From UBA7396 sp964527685 (GTDB taxonomy: Bacteria; Patescibacteriota; Gracilibacteria; BD1-5; UBA6164): a stretch of DNA of 64,000 nucleotides. The notes under the pieces were generated by a model. It was not told where the DNA came from and made no database searches. It was given only the letters and a program-made list of their open reading frames with translations. Below are positions 55,674 through 64,000 of this stretch, piece by piece. Position numbers and translations under genes: made by a program. The stretch covers positions 1 to 64,000 of the forward strand of contig CAZGOC010000004.1 in NCBI GenBank assembly GCA_964527685.1, read 5' to 3'. The number at the start of each line of letters is the position of its first letter. The stretch's first letter is position 1.

Positions 55674-56819
55674 TTAATAATTCTCTAAATAAATATCATC
55701 ATTTTCTTTTTCATCAAAACTATCTAAAACTTGTTTTAATATATAGTTTACTGATGGTACATCAAAAGTATTAATGACTTTTTTTATTTTTCTATAAATT
55801 ACTTCAAAATTTTTTGATCAATTATTTACTTCAATTTTTGCCTCAAATAAAGCACTAAGTATATCAGCATATTTTACATATTTTCAGTTTTCTCAAAAAA
55901 AAGGATTTAACATAAAATCTTTTATAAAATTTTTATAATCATTATCTATATGGCAAAATAAAACATCATTCATCATATCATTTTCAACTTTTTCTAAAAT
56001 CTCTAAAAATCAAGGAACTGCTTTTTTTGTTGGTGTGATTATATCTCAAGTAATAGCTTCTGGTATATCATGATACAATGCTCTAAATAACATATTTTCC
56101 ATATCTAGATTTTTATTATTTTGATTTTCAATCATTGTAATAATATATGTTATAAATGTTATAAAAGCTAAATGAGACATAACAGAAATAGGAAAAAGTC
56201 TATTTTTTTGATTCCATCTCATACAATGACTAAGCCTTCTTATATTTAAAAGATATAAAACACTATTTTTATTGTTTAAAAGCATTTTTAAACTAGGTAG
56301 ACTTTGGCTTATATCATCTAAAGAATTGTTTATTTCAGTAAGTATTGGAGTATAAATTTCTGTATAAATTTTAGCATTTATATTCGCTTCATGTAATCAA
56401 GCTATTTTTTTTGCTCATTTAATAATAAGTAATTCTTTTTTAAAAGCTTTATTATTTAATGTATCTAAAATATCTTTTTTTATGTATTCTGGTGCATCAA
56501 AAGATAATAAATATTTTATTGATTTTGAAGATAATTTTAAAAATATTTCTTTATCATTTTTTTCTATATAATTTTTTGTTCAAGAATTTATGTCAGATAA
56601 AATCAAATTTTTAAAAGACTCAAAAATAGTCCTTTTAATTATAAATTCTTTGTTTATTTTATATCAGTTTTTTTCTTCAATTTGAGCTAAAAATAAAGCA
56701 ATATGTAGTGTGTATCAAAGATTATCAAGAGTTGAAATATTTTCTATTCTAGGGAAATTATTCCATCTTTTCATAGAAAGCCCACTTGATAGCATATTTT
56801 TTAGTATTTCTCAAATCAT
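55674..56819 (-). CDS. HD-domain phosphohydrolase (YfbR-like)
   Basis: A 381-residue protein. The C-terminal half has an HD domain of the HD_3/YfbR type: LSHCMRWNQKNRLFPISVMS, then RALYHDIPEAITGDIITPTK with the H-D pair and the following E, D. YfbR proteins are 5'-deoxynucleotidases. The N-terminal half (~1-190) may be a second, degenerate HD domain (NISTLDNLGYTLHIALFLAQ). Convergent with the DUF559 gene, 3 nt apart. Confidence 0.75.
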
Positions 56820-56931
56820 AGTTTTTTAGTTAATTATTGATTTTAGTATATTTATAGTTATTTAAAAGTAAATTTTTTTTGATTTTTACATATTTTTTAT
56901 ATAATAAATTTATACTTTTTAAATATGTTTT

Positions 56932-59136
56932 ATGTCTGAAAAATCAAATAAAGACAATGAAGAAATAAAAAAAATTGAAATATTAAATGATATAGAAAAA
57001 AAAGATGAAAATAAAGATATTGATATCTCGTCTATTTTTTTGTTACAAAAAACAAGAATTTTTAAAAAACTATTTAAAAAAAATACTCTTGATTTAAAAA
57101 CTGACTTAAAAAAATATGTTTTTTGTAGTATATATCCTAAAATAAAATTATTAAAACTTTATAGACCAATAAATATTGATATAAAAAAAGTAAAAAAACC
57201 AAAAACTCTTATTTTGTCATATTATCTACCTACAAAAGATGAAACTACAGTTGATTTTTGAGAAATAAAAGAAAATAAAGAGTATTTTGATTTAATAAAA
57301 CCAACAAAAAAAGTATTTGATTTTAAAAAAATATTAAAATTTAAATTTCATATATTTAAAATACTTTTAAGTTTATTATTATTGAGTCTTTTCTTAGTTT
57401 GATATTGATTTTGAACTAAATATTATATAGAAAATACTTTTTTGAAAATATCAAATCTCAATTTAAAAAATATAGATAGTTTAATAAAAGAAATACCTTT
57501 AATAAATAGAGATTTAAAAAATATAAATATATTAATTTTGCCTATAAAATGATTAAACTTAATTATAAACAATGATTCAATCAATAATTTGTCAAATATA
57601 ATAAATTGAACTTTAAATATTATAAATATTGCTAATTCTTGAGTTAAAATTTATACTTGACTTGATGAAATGATTAAAAATAAATGAGTTGAAAATATTA
57701 TGTTTTCTCAATTTATTGAAAATATCACTCCAATTTTATCTTCAATGAGAGATAATTTAGAGATTTGAGTTAATGATTTTAATAGAGTAAAAAGCTTTTC
57801 ATCACCAAAACTTGATGAAAATTTAAATAAATATAAAAGTATATTAACTAAAATAAAATTAGATTTTGATAAAATATATTGAAATTTAGATGTGATAAAA
57901 GATATTTTATGACATAATGAGAAAAAAACTTATTTTGTTATATTTCAAAATAACGATGAAATAAGACCTACAGGTGGTTTTATGTGAAGTGTTTGAATAA
58001 TTGAGATATTTAGATGACAAGTTATAAAGTTTGAAAATAAAGATATTTATGCAATAGAGTGGGATTTAAAAGATTTTGCTTCAAAGTCTTGAGTTGCTTT
58101 TGAAGAAGTTTCTCCAAAATGACTTAATAAAATAACTCCTACTTTTTGACTTAGAGATGCTAATTATTTCCCAGAAATAAAAGAAAGTAGTTTAAAAATA
58201 AAATCATTTTTAGATAAATCTCCAAAATATAAAATTGATTGAATTGTTTATATAAATCAAAATATTATAAAAGATATATTAAAGCTAACTTGACCTATAT
58301 ATTTTGATGATTTAAAAAAAGATATAAATGATGAAAATTTTTCTTTAATTTTTTCTACTTTAGTTGAAGCAAAACTTACAAAAACACATACTTTATCAAC
58401 TCCAAAACAAATATTATTTGATTTTTCAAAAGTATTTTTAGATAAACTAAAAAAAGATAAAGATTATAAAAAATACTTAGATTTAGCTTTTAAAAGTATT
58501 TTAAAAAAAGATATAATATTTTACTTGTTTGATGAGAAAAACAATGATTTTTTAACTTCATTATGACTTGAAAAAAAATATTATTATAATAATTATTTAG
58601 ATTTTAATTATCCAGTTTTTACTTCAATTTCTTGAAATAAGTCAGATAGATATATAAAAAGAGATTTTGTAAAAAATGTAAATATTTGAAATGATTGTAG
58701 TATAAATTCAACTTTTACTATAAATCAAAGACACAACTTTACTTTAAATGATGAGGTTTTAGTAAAAACTTTGCTTTATGAAAATAATTTAACAAATAAA
58801 GTAGATGTTTCTAATATTTTAGATATTCAAGGAAGGGGATTAAATAAACAATTTGTAAGAGTTTTAATTCCAAAAGATGCTGTGGTGGAAGATAGCTTAA
58901 AATATTTTGTAGAAAATAAACAAAATTATAAAGAAGTTTCTTTTTATTTAGAAACATTTCCATCTTTAAATTCTAATTTTTCTTTTAATTACTCTATATT
59001 AAATCCTTCTTGTAAAAATTATAATTATTTATTACAAAAACAACCTTGAATTTCAAATTATTGATTAGAATTTATAAAAAATTGAAATTTAGAAAACTCT
59101 TTATATAATGAAACTGATTTTATCTATAATAATTAA
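56932..59136 (+). CDS. DUF4012-domain membrane protein
   Basis: A 734-residue protein: cytoplasmic Lys/Asp-rich N-terminus, one transmembrane helix near residue 145, then a large external region. The segment YFVIFQNNDEIRPTGGFMGS is the DUF4012 signature, followed by GIIEIFRGQVIKFE. DUF4012 proteins are found in Gram-positive and CPR bacteria beside envelope-polysaccharide genes, function unknown. It ends 2 nt before the MurE-like gene, suggesting one unit. Confidence 0.82.
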
Positions 59137-59138
59137 AA

Positions 59139-60446
59139 ATGTCTTTTAAACAACACATATCTCTTGATAATCCATTAAGACTACTTTATCATCGTATAAG
59201 AGCAATTATAGCATCTTTTATTTATTGATTTCCATCAAGAAATATGGTGATTATTTGAATTACTTGAACTAATTGAAAAACAACAACTACAAATTTAGTA
59301 GCTAGATGATTAAAGTCAGCTTGAAAAAAAGTTTTTATGTTTTCTACAATAAATTATTTTATTTGAGATAATGAATATAGAAACGATACAAAAATGACTT
59401 CTCCAGATCCATTTTTACTTCAAAGCTTATTAAAAAAAGCTAAAGATGAATGATGTGAAATAGCAGTTATTGAAACTTCAAGTCATTCAATAACTATGAG
59501 TAGAAATTGGGGAATTGATTATGATGTAGTTTTATTAACAAACATAACTCAAGATCATTTAGATTTACATCATACTATGGATAATTATGTAAAAACTAAA
59601 TTAAGACTTTTTAAAAACCTTATTTGATCAAAAAGAAAACCTTGAATAAAAAAAACTTCTATTATAAATATTGATAGTGATTATAAAGATTTATTTTTAA
59701 ATGAAACTTATGATGTTTTAACAACTTATTGATTTGATCACAATGCTAATTTAAGAGCTACAAATATAATAAATGATATTTCATGAGTAACTTTTGATGT
59801 AAAAATCCCAGGAAATACATTAAAAATAGAAACTTCATTATTTTGAAAACACAATATATATAATATACTTTGAGCTATTTGAATATTTTTATCACTTTGA
59901 TTAAAAGAAAAAGATATAGAAAAAGCTATAAAAGAAGTAAATGTGATTCCTTGAAGACTTGAAGAAATTAGAAATTATGAATGATTTAAAGTATTTGTTG
60001 ATTATGCGCACACTCAAGATGCTTTAGAAAATGTGTTAAATACACTAAAAAGTATTAATTGAATAAATAGAATTATAACAGTTTTTTGAGCTACTTGAGA
60101 TAGAGATAGATCAAAAAGACCTTTGATGTGAGAAGTTGTTTCAAGATTGTCTGATTATGTAGTATTAACTCAAGACGATGATTATAGTGAAAAAACTCAA
60201 GATATTATGAAAGATATATTGCCTTGAATTGAAAGAAAAGAATGAAATGATTTTTGGATTATTCCAAATAGAGAAACAGCAATTAGAACAGCTTTATTAC
60301 AAGCAGAAAAAAATGATGCTATTTTAATAGCTTGAAAATGAGATGAACATATTATGATGACAAATTTATGACCAATCCCTTATAATGACAAAGAAGTTGT
60401 ATTAAAAATTTTAAAAGAAATAGATGATAATAAAATAATAAAATAA
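59139..60446 (+). CDS. murE: Mur ligase, MurE-like
   Basis: A 435-residue ATP-dependent ligase. The P-loop ITGTNGKTTTTNLVARGL, the ETSSHSITMSRNWGIDYDV segment, TNITQDHLDLHHTMDNYVKTK with the Mur-ligase lysine, and the C-terminal VDYAHTQDALENVL and FGATGDRDRSKRPLMG all match MurE (UDP-MurNAc-dipeptide : third amino acid ligase). The N-terminal uridine-binding domain is short or missing. It is the middle gene of a run DUF4012 - murE - fic - dnaX - priA. Confidence 0.92.
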
Positions 60447-60448
60447 TT

Positions 60449-61207
60449 ATGAAAATATTAAAAGATAAATACTTGGATGAATACAATAAAAAAACTATTA
60501 ATATTAATGAAAAAATTAATAATTTTTTATCTTTTTCCAAAGATTTTAATTTTGATTATTTAATTGAAGCTTCAAGTGTTTATTCATCAAATATTGAATG
60601 AAATACTACAAATTTAAATTCATTTATGAATTATAAAATACAAGCAAAAAAAACAAAAACTAAAGATATTGAAGAAATTGAAAGTTTGATAGAAGCATAC
60701 AATTTTGCTTGAAATAATTTATTAAATCAAGAAAATTTTTTAAAAGCTCATTATATTGCTTCAAAAACATTGTTAATAAATTCTAAAAGGGGAGTTTATA
60801 GAGATGATAAAGTATGAGTTTTTTGAAAAAATTGACTTATTTATATGGCTATTGAACAAGAATTTGTAAAAGAAAATATGCAAAATTTGTTTGATGATAT
60901 AAATTTGTTATTAAATAAAGAATTATCAAATCAAGAAATATTTTATTATGCTTCATTTATACATCTTGTTTTTGTGCATATTCGTCCTTTTTCTGATTGA
61001 AATTGAAGATGTGCAAGACTTTTAGAAAAATGGTTTTTAGTTTCAAAGTTATGAAAAGATTTTCAGAAATTGCAATCTGAAAAGTTTTATAAAGAAAATA
61101 GACAAAAGTATTATGAAAATATAAGCTTGTGAGTTAATTATTATGAATTAAATTATGATAATTCACTTAATTTTTTACTTATGTTAAAAGAAAGTTTAGA
61201 TAATTAA
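60449..61207 (+). CDS. Fic-domain protein
   Basis: A 252-residue protein. The Fic active loop is HIRPFSDGNGRCARLLEKWF near residue 177, with the catalytic histidine and the GNGR that binds nucleotide phosphates. Near residue 46 SSVYSSNIEGNT has the S-x-x-x-E-G inhibitory motif, so it is a class II/III-type self-inhibited Fic enzyme. Such enzymes attach AMP to hydroxyl side chains. It begins 2 nt after murE. The target is unknown. Confidence 0.9.
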
Positions 61208-61223
61208 TTATTTTATTAAAATT

Positions 61224-62630
61224 ATGACACTTTACCTAAAATATCGTCCTACTGACTTTGAAAGTTTAGTTTGACAAGATTTTATAAAAAATACCTTAAG
61301 AGAAGCTATAAAAAAAGACAAATTAATTTGAGCTTATTTGTTTTGTGGACCTAGAGGAACAGGGAAAACTTCAACTGCAAGAATATTTGCAAAAGCAATA
61401 AATTGTTTAAATTTAGATAATTGAAATCCTTGTTTAAAGTGTAGAGTTTGTGAGTGATTTCTAGAAAATAGTTTAGTTGATATAATAGAAATAGATGCTG
61501 CAAGTAATACTTGAGTTGACAATATAAGAGAAATAATTGAAAAAGCTGTTTTTTCACCTACAATTTGTAAATATAAAGTTTATATAATAGATGAAGTTCA
61601 TATGTTATCAAAATGAGCTTTTAATGCCTTACTTAAAATACTTGAAGAACCACCTAAACATCTAAAATTTATTTTAGCAACTACAGAAAAACACAAAATC
61701 CCAGAAACTATATTGTCTCGTTGTCAAATATATGATTTTAAGTCTATAAATTCAGTTGATTTAACAAATAGATTAAAATTTATTGCAAAAAATGAAGATA
61801 TAAAAATAGATGAAAAATCTTTAGAGTTTATTGTAAAACAATCAAGATGATGACTTAGAAATGCAATTTCTTTATTTGAGCAATTAATTATTAATGATGA
61901 AATAAATTATGAAAATATTATAAATAATTATTGAATTCCAACAAATGATATAATAACAAATTTTTATAATAAAATTATAAACAATGACAATTCTTTAGTA
62001 AATGATTTTTATGCTATTTCAAATGACTTTAATTTGCAATTATTTTTTAAAGAATTACTTTTTTATATAAAAGATATTTTACTAGAAAATTTAAATAATC
62101 CACAATTACTAGATAAAAATATATTTATAATTGAAACTTTATCTAAAGCATTTTCTGATTCTAAAAACTCATTTGATGAAAAAACTATTTTTTTAATTTG
62201 ATTATTAAAATGTATTGAAAATAAAGATAAAAAAATAGAAATAAAACCTCAAAAAGAATTTAAAAAAATAGATGAAAAACCATATATTGAAGATAAAAAA
62301 GAGGATAATGAAAATCTAACAAATGATGATTTATTTGATATTTTTTGAGCAGATGAAGAAAAAAAAGAAGAAGAAATAACTCAAAAAAAAGAATCTAATT
62401 CATCATTTGACCAAGAAAAATTAATAAATGAAGTAAAGAACTTATGATGAAAATGAGCTTTAACTATGTCTTTAAGATGATCATCTTTTAGTTTTGACTT
62501 TAAAAAATTAACTATTTTAACAAAAACTAAAATGAGCTTAAAACAAATCTCATCAAATGAAAATATAGCTTTAATTACTTTAGCTATGGAAAAAATATGA
62601 TTTTTAGATATTAATATAGAAGTAAAATAA
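61224..62630 (+). CDS. dnaX: DNA polymerase III subunit gamma/tau
   Basis: A 468-residue clamp-loader ATPase. GPRGTGKTSTARIFAK is Walker A, CLNLDNGNPCLKCRVC is the zinc region, VYIIDEVHML is Walker B and ILSRCQIYDF has the SRC motif. A charged linker (~345-400) leads to a short C-terminal domain, so a tau-like long form. The stop overlaps the next start (TAATG). Confidence 0.96.
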
Positions 62631-63583
62631 TGTTTGCTATTATTTCACCATTTTCAAGAAGTTTTGATGATATATGATTTACATATAAAATTCCAAATTC
62701 TTTAATTGATATATTAAAAATTTGAATGATTGTAAAAGTGCCTTTTTGAGATGAAAAAATATTTTGAGTTGTTTTAAGTATTGATAAATCTACAAATTTT
62801 GATTTATCAAAAGTAAAAGAAATTGATAGTTTGTATTCTAATGATATATTTTTATTAAATTATCAAATAGAATTATTAAAATGGATTTCATATAATTATT
62901 TTTGTTTAATTCATCAATCATTAAATTTATTTTTCCCAAAAAATCTAGTTTGAAAAATCATAAAAAATAAATTTGAATTTAAATCAATAAAAATAAAAAA
63001 AGAGTATACTTTTAATCATAAAAAAAGCCTGTCTAATAAACAAAATGATATTTATAATGAAATAATAGACTGAAAAAATAATCAATTTTTACTTTATTGA
63101 GTTACTTGAAGTTGAAAAACAGAAATTTATATAAAATTAATAAAATATTATTTAGATAAAGGGGAACAAAGCTTACTTTTAGTTCCAGAAATTATTTTAA
63201 CAAATCAGATATTTGAAAGAATAAAAAATGTATTTTGAGATGAAGTTTTAATTATAAATTCAACAATTCCAGAAAGTAAAAAAACTAAATATTTCGAAGA
63301 AATTTTAAAAAATAATGCCAAAATAATTATTTGAACAAGAAGTAGTTTATTTTATCCCTACAACAATTTATGAATAATAATTATTGATGAGGAGCATGAT
63401 AATAGTTATATTTCAGATGTTTCTCCAAGATATGATGCTATAGAAGTTGCAATTGAAATTTCAAAATTAAAAAATACAAAATTATTACTTTGATCTTGAA
63501 CACCAAAAATAAATCATATGTATAGATGAATTGCAAAAAAAGAATTTGAAGTATTAAATTTACTTTTATCTTATGAGAAATAA
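62630..63583 (+). CDS. priA: Primosomal protein N' (PriA), C-terminal half missing
   Basis: A 317-residue protein that overlaps dnaX by 1 nt. It has the DNA-binding N-terminal domain (~1-110), the Walker A LLYGVTGSGKTEIYIKLI near residue 155 and the DEAH-like IIDEEHDNSYISDVSPRYDA near residue 245, then LLGSGTPKINHMYRG, and stops with TAA at LLLSYEK. Normal PriA (~700 residues) continues with the zinc-binding region and helicase domain 2. The terminator right after the stop shows that the short form ends the operon. Confidence 0.85.
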
Positions 63584-63602
63584 GCCTTTAAAGGCTTATT
63601 TT
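63578..63602. terminator. Bidirectional terminator
   Basis: AAATAAGCCTTT / AAAGGCTTATTTT between priA and the convergent partial gene. Confidence 0.85.
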
Positions 63603-64000
63603 CTATTTTTAATGTATAATATTTTTAATAATCTAGTTAGTAATCAATCATAATTTCAAACTACATCTTTATTTAAGTTATTATTTACAAAAGTATTTCA
63701 TTCTAGTGTTGTATTTGCTGAAACTCAGTTATATAGTATTCAGTGAAGTCTTATATCTCTTAAAGAATAATTATTATAAGTGATATTTATATTTTCATTT
63801 CAAAACCTAGTTTTATAATTATGATATTTATTGTTATTGAAATAATCCCATTTTGCTTTTGAAAAATTTATAAAATCAAGAACTTGATCTTGTAATTCAA
63901 TTACTCCAATTTCTCAAGGAGTGTAATGTTTACTAGTAATTTGAAATAATCAATATCAATTTGCAGGATTTGACATATTACAATTTGTTTCAATTGACCA
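63596..64000 (-). CDS. Lysozyme-like/transglycosylase-fold protein, 5' end outside window
   Basis: Only the last 134 residues are visible. SNPANGYGLFQITSKHYTPG resembles the GLFQI segment of lytic transglycosylases and lysozyme-like proteins; the later LHGILYNGVSANT and the WDYFNNNKYH region are less telling. The catalytic glutamate would be upstream and outside the window. Probably a peptidoglycan hydrolase. Confidence 0.5.

Noticed and set aside
1..64000. Insertion sequences, TnpB, rRNA genes, prophage or complete CRISPR-Cas locus
   Set aside because: No transposase, integrase, terminase, capsid, rRNA or cas genes were recognised. Lysin-like genes exist (20835, 63596) but without phage neighbours.

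Overview
The window is about a quarter G+C and only makes sense if UGA is read as glycine. Glycines of diagnostic motifs are repeatedly encoded by TGA, for example the HIGH signature of MetRS at 17193 (cat att tga cat), the HYGH of IleRS, the Walker A of PilT and the Toprim region of TopA. Genes end only in TAA or TAG, with one exception at 41871-42155. This is genetic code 25, known from the candidate phyla Absconditabacteria (SR1) and Gracilibacteria (BD1-5), so the DNA most likely comes from one of these small-genome bacteria. Genes almost never have a Shine-Dalgarno sequence. No rRNA, transposase or Cas gene was seen. All coordinates below use TGA=Gly translation.

Layout: 1-3.3 kb carries a DHH phosphoesterase, tRNA-Arg(CCG), an unknown membrane protein and a possible structured RNA. 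3.6-11.9 kb has ftsX, a CHASE2 adenylate cyclase, an M23/SLH cell-wall protein, a PAS protein and an amidohydrolase. 12-19.6 kb holds topA-rnc-yggT-ftsW/rodA, metG and a dUTPase-ferredoxin fusion. 19.7-27.8 kb is mostly minus strand: GT2 glycosyltransferase, muramidase, pilT, NAGPA-like protein, an ECF sigma/anti-sigma pair and corA. 27.9-34.6 kb has a YmdB-type phosphodiesterase, a RelE/ParE-type TA pair, rpmF, nusB, uvrC and a cyclic-nucleotide-binding protein. 34.7-35.6 kb is a small Cas12a-type repeat array abutting and flanking a hicAB toxin-antitoxin pair. 35.6-43.4 kb contains a second M23/SLH gene broken at an A10 run, an interrupted tRNA, an N-terminally short polA, tilS, mraY, a foreign-looking TGA-terminated gene and dedA. 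43.5-55 kb has a T-box leader, ileS with an inserted histidine-phosphatase domain, htpX, mscS, dsbB-like and valS. 55-64 kb holds a DUF559 nuclease beside G+C-rich repeats, an HD protein, a DUF4012 protein, a MurE-like ligase, Fic, dnaX, a C-terminally missing priA and a partial lysozyme-like gene.

How the genes fit together: much of the window serves envelope growth and turnover (FtsX, FtsW/RodA, MraY, MurE-like, two M23/SLH proteins, muramidase, glycosyltransferase), translation (MetRS, IleRS, ValRS, TilS, NusB, L32) and DNA maintenance (TopA, UvrC, DnaX, PolA, PriA). A CHASE2 cyclase and a separate cNMP-binding protein suggest a cAMP-type signalling route. The strongest candidate for an undescribed system is hicAB fused to an orphan Cas12a-type mini-array (34724-35623). 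Secondary candidates are the dUTPase-ferredoxin fusion, the IleRS-phosphatase chimera, the interrupted tRNA and the standard-code gene at 41871.
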